Of a stretch of 64,000 bases of DNA, positions 24,581-33,538 are shown piece by piece. The stretch's first letter is position 1. Each line of letters begins with the position of its first letter. Under the pieces are notes generated by a model. The model made no database searches. It saw only the letters and a program-made list of their open reading frames with translations, and was not told the DNA's origin. The position numbers were made by a program, and so were the translations under genes. The stretch covers positions 1 to 64,000 of the forward strand of contig JBGVFH010000044.1 of NCBI GenBank assembly GCA_045120955.1. The letters are read 5' to 3'. The DNA is from JAZMZS01 sp045120955 (GTDB lineage: Bacteria; Bacillota; Clostridia; Oscillospirales; CAG-272).

Positions 24581-26140
24581 ATGAAAAAAACAACTAACAA
24601 CGATCGTAATGTCGGTGGCGGATGCGACAATCAAAGGATCAAGAACATCTTAGCTTGCATATGCTCGATGCTTCTTGTTATCTCCGCCCCGATATTCCTG
24701 CAGGGCTATTGGCTTCTGGAGTACAATCTTTCGATTGCGGCTATCAACCTTGTTTTTCTTTCCAACGTACTGTACGCATATCTGAATATCAGAAGAAGAA
24801 TAGTTTTTTTGATATTCAATATATGTATGTGGGTGTTTTTGATATCCCGTCCCACTATCAGTATGTTAAGAGGCGACGAGTGGTGGTATTTTGACACGGT
24901 AAACGTAAAGTTTGCGCTTGTCGCACTGTATATCACTCTGCTGTCATTACTGTGCGGCTGTGCTCTCGCACAGCACATATTAAAGCACAGAGGAGAATAC
25001 AGATTTGAGCATACGCAAGAATACTGCGTTATACCGAAAAAACAGTCCGAATTTAACAGATCTCTGCAAATAATCAGTGGTGCGTTATTTATCGTATGCT
25101 TTTTGTGCAAGATGGCTGTCGGTGTCGAAAAGATAGTTTTTATGTCGGGAAAAGAGTATTATGAATACTATGTATCCTATGAAAGCTCCTTCCCTTATTT
25201 CTTTAACACCGTAGCTTCGATGATGCCGTATGCATTGTGTGTTTTTCTTGCCGCCATGCCGAAAAAAAAGTATGCGTATACTGTGCTTATACTCTATGTC
25301 GTGTCTACCGTGCCAAATCTGATGATAGGCATAAGAAACGATATAGTGCTTGCGTTGATCTTCTCATTCCTTTATTTCTTTATCAGAGATTATTTTGAAG
25401 CAACAAAGCATTGGATAGGAAGGTTTGAGCGGACGGCGTGTATTATAGTGATCCCGTTTGCGCTGGTTTTTCTCGGTGCATACAATTATATACGGGATTC
25501 AGCGGAATATCAGAGCAGCGCCGTGTCACTGATAGTTGATTTGTTTTACAAACAGGGAGTATCGTTTGACGTGCTTTGCATAGGCTTTGCGGCGATACCC
25601 AATCTCCCGTCTGTAGTGCCGAAAAACTACACCTTCGGCAATGCTATAGATTATATCAAGACAAATGTTATTTCAAGAAAGCTGTTCGGTACTCAACCGC
25701 TCGGTGACGGAAACAACGAATACCGTGCAATATACGGAAACGATTTTTCGCACAGTATGTCCTATGTGGCAAGAGACGATTATCTTGACGGACACGGCTA
25801 CGGTTCATCATTTATACTCGAAACGTTTGCAGACTTCGGATATATCGGAATTATAATTTTCAGTATTCTGCTCGGGATGCTGATGATATATATGCTTCAT
25901 CTGCTCAGAAAGAGCAGAATGTGGAGAGTAGTTGTGTTTATGGCTCTTACACAGTTTTTCTTCATGCCGAGAGCTAGTGCGACGGGATGCTTTACCTTTG
26001 TGATATATATACAGTTTTGGATCCCTATTGCCGCAATATATTTGCTTGCGGCTCTGATAAATAAAAAATACGATATTGTAAGACCTTGTAAGGAAAACGG
26101 CAAAAGCTTGGGATGCGTAAACAGAGTACGGCTTTTGTGA
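24581..26140 (+). CDS. Wzy-like oligosaccharide repeat-unit polymerase
   Basis: 519 residues, about twelve predicted membrane helices and a large loop near residues 290-400. The C-terminal GHGYGSSFILETFADFGYIG block followed by a helix matches O-antigen/exopolysaccharide polymerases, which join lipid-linked repeat units on the outer face of the membrane. Preceded by a weak ribosome site (TTTGGATAA), so expression may depend on coupling with the upstream gene. Followed by a Wzz-like protein, two glycosyltransferases and a flippase: a Wzx/Wzy-dependent pathway. Confidence 0.8.
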   Translation: MKKTTNNDRNVGGGCDNQRIKNILACICSMLLVISAPIFLQGYWLLEYNLSIAAINLVFLSNVLYAYLNIRRRIVFLIFNICMWVFLISRPTISMLRGDEWWYFDTVNVKFALVALYITLLSLLCGCALAQHILKHRGEYRFEHTQEYCVIPKKQSEFNRSLQIISGALFIVCFLCKMAVGVEKIVFMSGKEYYEYYVSYESSFPYFFNTVASMMPYALCVFLAAMPKKKYAYTVLILYVVSTVPNLMIGIRNDIVLALIFSFLYFFIRDYFEATKHWIGRFERTACIIVIPFALVFLGAYNYIRDSAEYQSSAVSLIVDLFYKQGVSFDVLCIGFAAIPNLPSVVPKNYTFGNAIDYIKTNVISRKLFGTQPLGDGNNEYRAIYGNDFSHSMSYVARDDYLDGHGYGSSFILETFADFGYIGIIIFSILLGMLMIYMLHLLRKSRMWRVVVFMALTQFFFMPRASATGCFTFVIYIQFWIPIAAIYLLAALINKKYDIVRPCKENGKSLGCVNRVRLL

Positions 26141-26156
26141 AAAGAAAGGATATTAT

Positions 26157-27272
26157 ATGTTTGAACATTACGGCTTTATGGATGTACTGTATGCAGTGAA
26201 AAAATATTTGGCTTTCATTTTGGTGCTTACGGTGCTGTTCGGGGCACTCGGATTTTTGTACGCAACATCGAAAAACAACTCGCTTGACAGCGACACCCCC
26301 GTATCGGTGGAAAAGACGGAGATAGCAGTATCAGAGCTGTATCTTGTCAGCGGAGAGATGCAGGGAGACTATGACAAAAATCAGCTCCAATTTAACAGAG
26401 ACATTGCGCTGATGATATCCTCCATGCTTAATGCGGAATATACAAGACAAAGGGTATACGAGACCGTCATTTCCGAGATAGACGTAGACAGCATTATCAA
26501 CAGTGACCGTGAGCTCGAAGAAAAATATTCCGATAAGATACTGAAAAACGATTTTATCGGTGAATTTGTAAACGTAGCGGTTCTTGAGAATACGTCTATC
26601 GTAAGAATTCATGTTCATTCATACAGCGAGCAGTTTGCTTCCCGTTTGCTCGAGCTATACAAGGCAGAGTTTGAAAACGCCGCTGTTTTGGTAAACAACG
26701 GCGCTGCAAAATGCTCATACGCTTCGGTTGCTGATACTAAAATAGGTATTGAGAGTGAAGAGCAGATATCTATAGCCACCGGTGTATCTACAAAGAAGTA
26801 TGCGGTTATTTTTGCATTTTTCGGAGCTGCTTTGTCGGTGTGTGCCGTGTTTGCTTATACGCTGTTTTTCCCTGTAATAAACAGAAGATGCGATGCTGAG
26901 GGGTACGGCACTGCGATGATAGCCGACAAAAAGGATCCGATAGAGTTTGCTATTCACAATATATCAAGAGCGGCAAAAGCAAAGAATGCAGAAAAGATCG
27001 CCTTTGTAGTCTGCGAGTCCGCAAAGGAAAAGAAAAAAGCACAGGCATATTACGATGCTTTTGTAAAAAAAGCGGCAGAGCTGTCTTTTTGTACAGAGAT
27101 AGAGATATGCTTTGATGCCGCAAACGACTATGAGGCTTTCAAGACAGCCGAAAAATGCTCAAACGTCGTTATATTGGTTTCTTATTCAAACACAAAGCAT
27201 ACCGAATATCAAAAGACCGTTGCGAGAATGACGGATAACGGTATTGATATTCTCGGCTGTGCGGCAATATAA
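26157..27272 (+). CDS. Wzz/YveK-like chain-length protein fused to a degenerate BY-kinase-like domain
   Basis: 371 residues. Helix 1 about 18-37 (AFILVLTVLFGALGFLYATS), an extracellular stretch with a long predicted helix (about 45-205), helix 2 about 218-242 (YAVIFAFFGAALSVCAVFAY), as in polysaccharide co-polymerases that set chain length. The cytoplasmic tail (about 260-371) has alternating strands and helices: NISRAAKAKNAEKIAFVV, VVILVSYSNTKHTEYQ, NGIDILGCAAI. These resemble the bacterial tyrosine kinase (CpsD/YwqD) frame but the Walker A loop is missing and there is no Tyr cluster. GAAAGGA ribosome site. No active kinase gene is nearby. Confidence 0.75.
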   Translation: MFEHYGFMDVLYAVKKYLAFILVLTVLFGALGFLYATSKNNSLDSDTPVSVEKTEIAVSELYLVSGEMQGDYDKNQLQFNRDIALMISSMLNAEYTRQRVYETVISEIDVDSIINSDRELEEKYSDKILKNDFIGEFVNVAVLENTSIVRIHVHSYSEQFASRLLELYKAEFENAAVLVNNGAAKCSYASVADTKIGIESEEQISIATGVSTKKYAVIFAFFGAALSVCAVFAYTLFFPVINRRCDAEGYGTAMIADKKDPIEFAIHNISRAAKAKNAEKIAFVVCESAKEKKKAQAYYDAFVKKAAELSFCTEIEICFDAANDYEAFKTAEKCSNVVILVSYSNTKHTEYQKTVARMTDNGIDILGCAAI

Positions 27273-27297
27273 AAATATACCGAAGGCGGGAGAGTGT

Positions 27298-28290
27298 ATG
27301 ATGAACGAAAAGAACCCTCTTATCAGCGTGATAATTCCGGTATACAACGTGGAAAAATACCTCTCAAAATGTATCGAGTCTGTCATGGCTCAGACATATA
27401 CACGGCTTGAGATCATACTTGTCGATGACGGGTCAAAGGACTCAAGCGGTGAGATATGCGACAGATACGCAGAAAAAGACAGCCGTGTGCGTGTAATTCA
27501 CAAGCAAAACGGGGGTCTTTCGGACGCACGCAACTGTGGAATTGCCGCATCGAGCGGAGAATATATAGGGCTCGTTGACAGCGATGATTATATTGATGCG
27601 GATATGTACGAAACGCTGTATTCGCTGACTGCCGAGTACGGAGCAGACGTGGCTATGTGCGGTCTTTACGATGTTTACGAGGGGAGAGAAGTGTCTCAGA
27701 CGGAAAGCCCCGAGCGTTTTTGCGTTGAAAAGGAAGAAGCGATGAAAATGGTCCTTGAGGCAAAGACCGTATCTGTGACAGCCGTAAACAAGCTCTATAA
27801 AAGAGAGATATTTGACTCGGTCAAATATCCCGTAGGCAAGACCGCCGAGGATGCTTTTGTCATATTGCACATTCTTGAAAAAGCAGAGAAAACAGCCGTT
27901 ACGACAGAGAAAAAATACTACTATTTCCACCGTGAAAACAGCATAACGACACGCTCCTTTTCGAAGCGGGATTTTGACGCCATAGAAGCATATGACCAAA
28001 ACTACAGGTATATATGCGACAAACACCCGAGTCTGGAGAGAACGGCGAAGATGCGTGTATATTGGTCGCATTTTTACGTGCTTGACAAGATGATGCTCTC
28101 AGACAACGCACAAAAGAGCGATTATATGCCTTTAGTCAAGGTCTTGCGTTCGGGCGCTATGTTTATATTAAAGGATGACTGCTTTGCGCTGTCAAGAAAG
28201 ATCGCTGTGCTAACCTTGCTGGTTTCCGTCGGTGCGTACCGTTTTCTTGTAAAAAAGAATACTGAAAAAAACAAGCGCACCAATGATTGA
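27298..28290 (+). CDS. GT2-family glycosyltransferase
   Basis: 331 residues. GT-A fold enzyme: LISVIIPVYNVEKYLSKCIE, LEIILVDDGSKDSSGEICD, GGLSDARNCGIAASSGEYIG and the metal-binding DSDDYIDADM motif. Transfers a sugar from a nucleotide donor to the growing lipid-linked unit at the inner face of the membrane. Two adjacent ATGs (27298, 27301) both suit the GGCGGGAG site. C-terminal LLVSVGAYRFLVKK is moderately hydrophobic. Sugar specificity cannot be read. Confidence 0.9.
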   Translation: MMNEKNPLISVIIPVYNVEKYLSKCIESVMAQTYTRLEIILVDDGSKDSSGEICDRYAEKDSRVRVIHKQNGGLSDARNCGIAASSGEYIGLVDSDDYIDADMYETLYSLTAEYGADVAMCGLYDVYEGREVSQTESPERFCVEKEEAMKMVLEAKTVSVTAVNKLYKREIFDSVKYPVGKTAEDAFVILHILEKAEKTAVTTEKKYYYFHRENSITTRSFSKRDFDAIEAYDQNYRYICDKHPSLERTAKMRVYWSHFYVLDKMMLSDNAQKSDYMPLVKVLRSGAMFILKDDCFALSRKIAVLTLLVSVGAYRFLVKKNTEKNKRTND

Positions 28291-28305
28291 TGTGCGGAGA
28301 TGATT

Positions 28306-29409
28306 ATGAAAAATATTTGCTTTTTTTCATGCGATTACCAAATGGGCGGAGCCAATACCGTTGCGGTAAAGCTTGCAAATGGGCTGTGCGATAAATACAA
28401 TGTGTTTTTTGTGGCTGCTCATGATACGGAAGAGACTGCTTACGGAAAAGAAAACATAGACAAGAGCATCAGATATTTCAATTTCGGGCTTTCAAAGGAA
28501 CGTATAATAAAAATGCGGGGGAAGGTCATGCCCCGTATGAAAAGATTTATTAAAGAGCACAAAATTGACCTTGTTTTTGCAATAGGCTATTATGCCGCTT
28601 TTTATATAGCGCCGATATTTTGGAAAAACAAAAAATGCAAGTTTGTTTTTTGCGAGCATGGAGCGCCTGCAAATCAGATCGCCGACAAAAAGGGCACACT
28701 CATGCGAAAGATAAATGTCAGAGCCTTTGACATGACGGTTGCTCTGACAAAGCGCTCTGAGGCTGATTTTGTCACTCTCATAGGGGCAAAGCCGAGCAAG
28801 GTAACGACGATATACAACTGGATAGACGACAAGCCCTCGGAGGACGGGGAGAGCTACAGAGCGGATGTCAAAAAGATACTGACCGTTGGCAGAATATCGG
28901 GTGAAAAGGGCTTCGATATGCTGGCGGATATAGCAAGGGACGTGTTTGCACGATGCCCCGACTGCGAGTGGCATATCATGGGAGACGGACCTGAGCGTGC
29001 GGACTTTGAAAACAGGATAAAAGAATACGGGATAGAAAAAAATATAGTAATGCACGGCTCGGTCGCAGATGCCTGCCGCTATTTCGGTGAGTATTCCGTT
29101 ATGGCGCTCACCTCCTACAGAGAGGGACTTCCGCTTGTGCTTCTTGAGGCAAAGGCGAAAAAGCTTCCATGTATCAGCTTTGACGTAGTAACAGGACCCT
29201 CGGAGATAATCCGTGACGGAGTAAACGGGTACCTGATACCGATGTACGACAAAGGGCTGTTTGCGGACAAGCTGTGTGCTCTTATGCAGGATGAGAGCCT
29301 GCGAAAGCGTTTTTCGGATAATGCCTGCCTTGATATCGAAAAGTTCAAGCCCCAAAAGATCCTCGCCGAGTGGATAGCACTTACAGAGAAGCTTACGGAG
29401 AAGAAATGA
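28306..29409 (+). CDS. GT4-family glycosyltransferase
   Basis: 367 residues. GT-B enzyme: N-terminal FFSCDYQMGGANTVAVKLAN, C-terminal donor domain with ILTVGRISGEKGFDMLADIA, WHIMGDGPERADFE, the EX7E-type block TSYREGLPLVLLEAKAKKLP and FDVVTGPSEIIRDGVNGYLI. The ATG at 28306 is chosen because CGGAGA overlaps the ATG at 28300. Its stop overlaps the flippase start (ATGA). Part of the exopolysaccharide operon; acts before flipping. Confidence 0.9.
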   Translation: MKNICFFSCDYQMGGANTVAVKLANGLCDKYNVFFVAAHDTEETAYGKENIDKSIRYFNFGLSKERIIKMRGKVMPRMKRFIKEHKIDLVFAIGYYAAFYIAPIFWKNKKCKFVFCEHGAPANQIADKKGTLMRKINVRAFDMTVALTKRSEADFVTLIGAKPSKVTTIYNWIDDKPSEDGESYRADVKKILTVGRISGEKGFDMLADIARDVFARCPDCEWHIMGDGPERADFENRIKEYGIEKNIVMHGSVADACRYFGEYSVMALTSYREGLPLVLLEAKAKKLPCISFDVVTGPSEIIRDGVNGYLIPMYDKGLFADKLCALMQDESLRKRFSDNACLDIEKFKPQKILAEWIALTEKLTEKK

Positions 29410-30959
29410 GAACCCAAAAATCTTTTATAAACGTGGCGATAAGCTGCGGCTCATACCTGCTGTGCATGGTCAGCACCTTTATCATAAGAGGAATATTCAG
29501 CCGTCTTATCGGTGCTGATTTTGCGGGAATAGAAAGCACGTTTTTGAATGCCATTTCCATGCTCAGCGTGGTGGAGCTCGGCATCGGAACGGGAATAGTA
29601 TACAAGCTGTACAAGCCTATAGCCGAAAAAAATTACCGTGAGATATCCTTGCTGTTGAAGTTTTATAAAAATGCATATACGGTCATAGCATCTATCGTGT
29701 TTTTGATAGGCGCAGTCGTAGCGGTTTTTATACCCAACGTGATAAACGAGGATTTCGACTACGGTTGGCTTTCGTTTATATTCATACTGTACCTTTTTGA
29801 TACGCTCGCATCATATCTGTTTGCCAACAGACGGGCGATGTTTGTTGCCGACCAGAAAAACTATGTAACGACCCTGTGCTATACAGCCGCACAGATGATA
29901 AATCTTGTCATCCAAACGGTGCTATTGTTCACGCTTCCTTCCATAATGGAAAAAGAAGCGGTGTTTGCCGTCTACCTTGCGGTAAAGATACTTGCACGTC
30001 TTGTCGAGAACATATCAATAGCGGTGCTTTTCAAGAAGAAATATCCCGAGGCAGAGCTGAAGATAAAGGAGAGCATCAGTCGAGAGGAGCGCCGTTCTCT
30101 CTTCGTAAAGATAAGAGCACTGCTCGTTCATAAAACAACGGGACTCAGCCTTCAGGCGACATCGAGCCTTATCGTTACGAATATGGTCGATGTGGTAAAC
30201 GGCGGCTACTACGGCAATTACCTTTCTCTGACGAATGCGATAAACACCATCGGAATGCAGTTTTTCAGCGGTATTACGTCGAGCTTCGGTGATCTTTACG
30301 TAAGCGTTGACAAAAGCGAATCCTACAAAAAATTCAAGTCGATATTTTTTGTAAACTATATTATGTACTCGTTTTTTGCCGTGTCCTTCTTTATTATAAG
30401 CGAGCCGTTCGTGGAGCTGTGGATAGGCACAAGCGAGGCGGTGTTCCCGACCTTGACGGTAGCGTTTATGAGTCTTTATATTTATATGTACGGAATTCGT
30501 CAATGCATATTCGTGGCGAGAAACGTTACGGGAGAGTATACAAAGGACAAATGGTTTGCCGTTATAGAAGCGGTGGTGAATTTCGTGCTTGGCGTTTTTC
30601 TCGTTTCAAAGATCGGCGTTATCGGTATACCTATCGGAAATGTCGTCAGCACATTGGCAATACCCTTTTGGGTGCAGTCAAGGATAGTTTACTGCGATAT
30701 TTTCAATGTAAGGCACAGAGAATATTTCAAGACATATGCGGTGTATTTTGCGGTCTTCTTATGCTCCTCGGCGGTAAGCCTTGTTATATGCAGAGCCGCA
30801 GACACAAGCTCTGTGTTGATAGACTTTGTTGTCAGATGTGCGGTATGTGTCGTAGTGCCGAATGTGATAAACATATTGGTGTTCAGAAAGACAGAAGAGT
30901 TTGCTTATCTCAAGGCTGCCGCATCGGGCTTGCTCTCCAAATTCAAAAAAGCAAGCTGA
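29406..30959 (+). CDS. Wzx-like polysaccharide flippase
   Basis: 517 residues, about 12-14 predicted helices; MATE-like/MOP exporter superfamily. Opens with KSFINVAISCGSYLLCMVST and contains the conserved early loop FSRLIGADFAGIESTFLNAI, LSVVELGIGTGIVYKLYKP. Flips lipid-linked repeat units to the outer face for the Wzy polymerase. ATG 29406 (ATGA overlap) is preferred to the upstream TTG. Last gene of the operon; terminator follows. Confidence 0.88.
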   Translation: MRTQKSFINVAISCGSYLLCMVSTFIIRGIFSRLIGADFAGIESTFLNAISMLSVVELGIGTGIVYKLYKPIAEKNYREISLLLKFYKNAYTVIASIVFLIGAVVAVFIPNVINEDFDYGWLSFIFILYLFDTLASYLFANRRAMFVADQKNYVTTLCYTAAQMINLVIQTVLLFTLPSIMEKEAVFAVYLAVKILARLVENISIAVLFKKKYPEAELKIKESISREERRSLFVKIRALLVHKTTGLSLQATSSLIVTNMVDVVNGGYYGNYLSLTNAINTIGMQFFSGITSSFGDLYVSVDKSESYKKFKSIFFVNYIMYSFFAVSFFIISEPFVELWIGTSEAVFPTLTVAFMSLYIYMYGIRQCIFVARNVTGEYTKDKWFAVIEAVVNFVLGVFLVSKIGVIGIPIGNVVSTLAIPFWVQSRIVYCDIFNVRHREYFKTYAVYFAVFLCSSAVSLVICRAADTSSVLIDFVVRCAVCVVVPNVINILVFRKTEEFAYLKAAASGLLSKFKKAS

Positions 30960-30991
30960 CATATGCAAAAGTTCAAACCGAAAAACAAAAA

Positions 30992-31027
30992 AATTCCCGC
31001 ACTCGGTCGAGTGCGGGAAATTTTTTG
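30992..31027 (+). terminator. Terminator of the exopolysaccharide operon
   Basis: ATTCCCGCACTCG gt CGAGTGCGGGAAATTTTTT: 10-13 bp stem and T-run. Confidence 0.9.
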
Positions 31028-31131
31028 CCGCATAGGAAATTGCACGAATTCTCACCCGCCGTTTGGTTGAGTTAAAGAAAATGCAAAGATACAATAGGCG
31101 GGAGGATGGGTGCGGGCACTGCCCGCTTTTT
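31027..31131 (+). repeat. Dispersed intergenic repeat, copy 2
   Basis: CATAGGAAATTGC, AATTCTCACCCGCC, GTTTGGTTGAGTTAAAG, GGCGGGAGGATGGG, then the hairpin GCGGGCACTGCCCGC with TTTTT. CCCGCC and GGCGGG can pair, making a ~50-base loop. Closest relative in the window is 63145-63230. Confidence 0.8.
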
Positions 31132-31135
31132 GATG
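31110..31135 (+). terminator. Terminator hairpin at the end of repeat copy 2
   Basis: GCGGGCACTGCCCGC followed by TTTTT; also lies 3' of the minus-strand DUF4234-like gene. Confidence 0.7.
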
Positions 31136-31140
31136 TTTAA

Positions 31141-31488
31141 TTATACAGCAGGGGTAATGTTCTTGTTTATCTCATCCTGAATAAGGCACATATTTACGAT
31201 GTTAAATCCAACGAGTGCGAGGATGATGAAGAGAACGGGAGAGCTTGAAGAGCTGAGTCCTCTGCGGGTCTTGAGATAATCAACCTTTTCGCCCATTTTG
31301 TATGACCAATAGTAAGAATAGATGCCGCAAGTAACAAGGCTGAGCAGAACTACTGCGATACCCGAGGTACCGTTTGCGTCAGCGCACATCATGTTTATTT
31401 CATCATTCACTTTTACGAGCCAATAAAGTCCGTAAATGCCGCAGGTAACGATAGAAAGAATTACGCAGATAACGATTTCTCTTTTCAT
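31141..31488 (-). CDS. DUF4234-like small membrane protein
   Basis: 115 residues with three hydrophobic segments. Contains an internal duplication typical of DUF4234: IVTCGIYGLYWLVKVNDEIN and LVTCGIYSYYWSYKMGEKVD, i.e. the TCGIYxxYW motif twice, then a third helix (SPVLFIILALVGFNIVNMCL). Function unknown; no partner genes. Ribosome site AAAGGAGC, own promoter upstream. Confidence 0.8.
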   Translation of the reverse strand: MKREIVICVILSIVTCGIYGLYWLVKVNDEINMMCADANGTSGIAVVLLSLVTCGIYSYYWSYKMGEKVDYLKTRRGLSSSSSPVLFIILALVGFNIVNMCLIQDEINKNITPAV

Positions 31489-31544
31489 AGGAAAGCTCCT
31501 TTTATGTAGATATTAGAATGTGTATTTTTACATTCTTTAAAAAA

Positions 31545-31573
31545 ATTATATAATAAAAGTCCGTCATTGTCAA
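31545..31573 (-). promoter_or_regulatory. Promoter of the DUF4234-like gene
   Basis: Minus strand TTGACA (31568-31573), 17 bp, TATAAT (31545-31550). Confidence 0.85.
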
Positions 31574-31665
31574 GAATTGTTCAAATTCGATCCTAATTTT
31601 ATTCAAAAATTAGCACTTAAGATAAGTGTTTACAAATAATTCATAAATATTTGCTGTTTAAACTA

Positions 31666-31694
31666 TTGACAAAGTGGCAAAATAGTGGTAGATT
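31666..31694 (+). promoter_or_regulatory. Promoter of the hrcA heat-shock operon
   Basis: TTGACA (31666-31671), 17 bp, TAGATT (31689-31694), just upstream of the CIRCE operator. Confidence 0.7.
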
Positions 31695-31705
31695 TATATA
31701 CGAAG

Positions 31706-31732
31706 TTAGCACTTACATTAAAAGAGTGCTAA
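31706..31732 (+). promoter_or_regulatory. CIRCE operator bound by HrcA
   Basis: TTAGCACTT-N9-GAGTGCTAA: one mismatch to the consensus inverted repeat TTAGCACTC-N9-GAGTGCTAA. Located between promoter and hrcA start. A lone left half (TTAGCACTT) also occurs at 31610-31618. Confidence 0.97.
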
Positions 31733-31752
31733 AACAGTAAGGAGGCGAGAGT

Positions 31753-32838
31753 TTGGAAAACAAGCATGACGGACTGAGTGACAGAAAAAAACTTATACTT
31801 CGTGCAGTTGTTGAGGCTCATATTCAGGACGGCGATCCTGTAGGGTCAAAGACCTTGCTTGAAAACGGACTGCTCACCTGCTCCTCCGCAACTGTCAGAA
31901 ACGAGATGGCAGAGCTTGAAGCGCTCGGGTATCTTGAGCAGCCGCATACCTCTGCGGGAAGAATTCCCTCGGAGCAGGGCTACAGATTTTATGTTGATAC
32001 CTTGGCAAAGGAGTATAACGAGGCATCTGCAGACCTTGACAGTATAAAAACAGCGCTCGACGCAAAGCAGACCGAGGTGGATAAAATACTAAAGCAAGCC
32101 TCACGTCTTGCTTCTACACTTACAAACTACACCGGCCTTGCGCTGAAGCCCCGTCCTGAGCTTGATTCTTTTCGCCGTTACGAATGTGTATATATAAATG
32201 AACGCAGCTTTTTGCTCGTGATGATAGCAGAGGACGGCAGAACCAAAACAAAGACGATAAGAGTGCCGTTTGATATTATACCGGATGATACCGACAGCAT
32301 AACAAAGGCGCTCAACACTATGATAGCGGGAATATCCATATCACAGATCAATCTTCCCATAATGATGCAAATGGAAAAGATGGTGCGGCAGGGCGGCAGA
32401 CTGATATCTCCTATCGTCAAAGGAATATACGAGTGTCTCAACGATTCTGAGCAAGGGGATATTACGATAGAGGGCGTAGACAATCTGCTCGGGTATCCCG
32501 AATATTCCGAAAAGGAAAGCCTGCAGGGGTTACTTGCTCTTGGAAGACACAAGGACAGACTGCTTGATCTTATAAGTGAGAATGACGACAGCGACGATGT
32601 GCACATATTTATAGGAAGCGAAAACGTGCTTGATTCAATGAGTAATTCATCGCTTATATATAAAACGGTAAAAAAAGACGGCAGAGTCATAGGTGCTGTC
32701 GGGGTCATAGGACCGAGGCGTATGGAATATTCAAAGGTCATCGCAACGGTTGAAAATCTTGCCAAAGGCGTCAGTGAGATAATAGACGGCAGCGGAGAAG
32801 ATAACGAGCGGTTGCTCGGTGAAGCAAAAAAGCAATAA
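31753..32838 (+). CDS. hrcA: Heat-inducible transcription repressor HrcA
   Basis: 361 residues. N-terminal winged helix (about 1-75: LTCSSATVRNEMAELEALGY, LEQPHTSAGRIPSEQGYRFY, both family signatures), then a GAF-like domain and C-terminal GAVGVIGPRRMEYSKVIA. Represses its own operon at the CIRCE element until chaperones are titrated by heat. Starts with TTG at 31753, 7 bp after AAGGAGG. First gene of hrcA-grpE-dnaK-dnaJ-prmA-rsmE. Confidence 0.97.
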   Translation: MENKHDGLSDRKKLILRAVVEAHIQDGDPVGSKTLLENGLLTCSSATVRNEMAELEALGYLEQPHTSAGRIPSEQGYRFYVDTLAKEYNEASADLDSIKTALDAKQTEVDKILKQASRLASTLTNYTGLALKPRPELDSFRRYECVYINERSFLLVMIAEDGRTKTKTIRVPFDIIPDDTDSITKALNTMIAGISISQINLPIMMQMEKMVRQGGRLISPIVKGIYECLNDSEQGDITIEGVDNLLGYPEYSEKESLQGLLALGRHKDRLLDLISENDDSDDVHIFIGSENVLDSMSNSSLIYKTVKKDGRVIGAVGVIGPRRMEYSKVIATVENLAKGVSEIIDGSGEDNERLLGEAKKQ

Positions 32839-32850
32839 CGGAGGTTTATA

Positions 32851-33459
32851 ATGAGTGAAGAAATAAAGAAAGAAGAAGTCAAGGCTGAGAACGCAGAAAG
32901 CACACAGGACGCAGAGACAGCGCAGGAATGTACGGCTGAGGGCGATAACGAAAAAAGCGAAAAGCCCGACCGTAAGGAAAAGAAGCTTTCAAAAAAGCTT
33001 GAGGCAGAGCTTGCAGAGCTAAAAGCGCAAAACGAGCAGCTTCAAAAGGCTCTTGACGAAGAGAAGGACAGAGCACTCAGAATAGCGGCTGAGTATGACA
33101 ATTTCAGACGTCGTTCAAAGGCTGAGCGTGAGGGAGTTTACTCAGATGCTTATGCCGATGCGGTAAATCAGATACTTCCCATTATCGACAATCTTGAAAG
33201 AGCTGAGGGCTTTGACAGTGCGGAGGAAGTAAAAAAAGGAGTCGTAATGATACTCAACGGCGCAAAAGAAGCGCTGAGTAAAATGGGGGTCGAAGAGATA
33301 GAGGCACAGGGCAAGGAGTTTGACCCGAACGTACACAATGCGGTAATGCATACAGAGGACGAAAGCTTTGGAGAGAATGTGATATGTGCCGTTCTTCAAA
33401 AAGGATACAAGCGCGGAGACAAGATCATCCGTTACGCAATGGTTCAAGTAGCAAACTGA
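32851..33459 (+). CDS. grpE: Nucleotide exchange factor GrpE
   Basis: 202 residues. Releases ADP from DnaK. Acidic/Lys-rich coiled N-terminal region (1-95), then AAEYDNFRRRSKAEREGVYS and the C-terminal beta domain with VHNAVMHTEDESFGENVICA and LQKGYKRGDKIIRYAMVQVA signature. Ribosome site CGGAGG; 12 bp after hrcA. Confidence 0.97.
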   Translation: MSEEIKKEEVKAENAESTQDAETAQECTAEGDNEKSEKPDRKEKKLSKKLEAELAELKAQNEQLQKALDEEKDRALRIAAEYDNFRRRSKAEREGVYSDAYADAVNQILPIIDNLERAEGFDSAEEVKKGVVMILNGAKEALSKMGVEEIEAQGKEFDPNVHNAVMHTEDESFGENVICAVLQKGYKRGDKIIRYAMVQVAN

Positions 33460-33538
33460 CAATCAATACCGGTAAAACGGCAAATAAATATAAATAACAA
33501 ATCAACAAACATAGAAGACATAAAGGAGGAATTTTATT

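Noticed and set aside
28492..29355. 287-codon minus-strand frame opposite the GT4 gene
   Set aside because: Shadow of a strong coding gene; no ribosome site.
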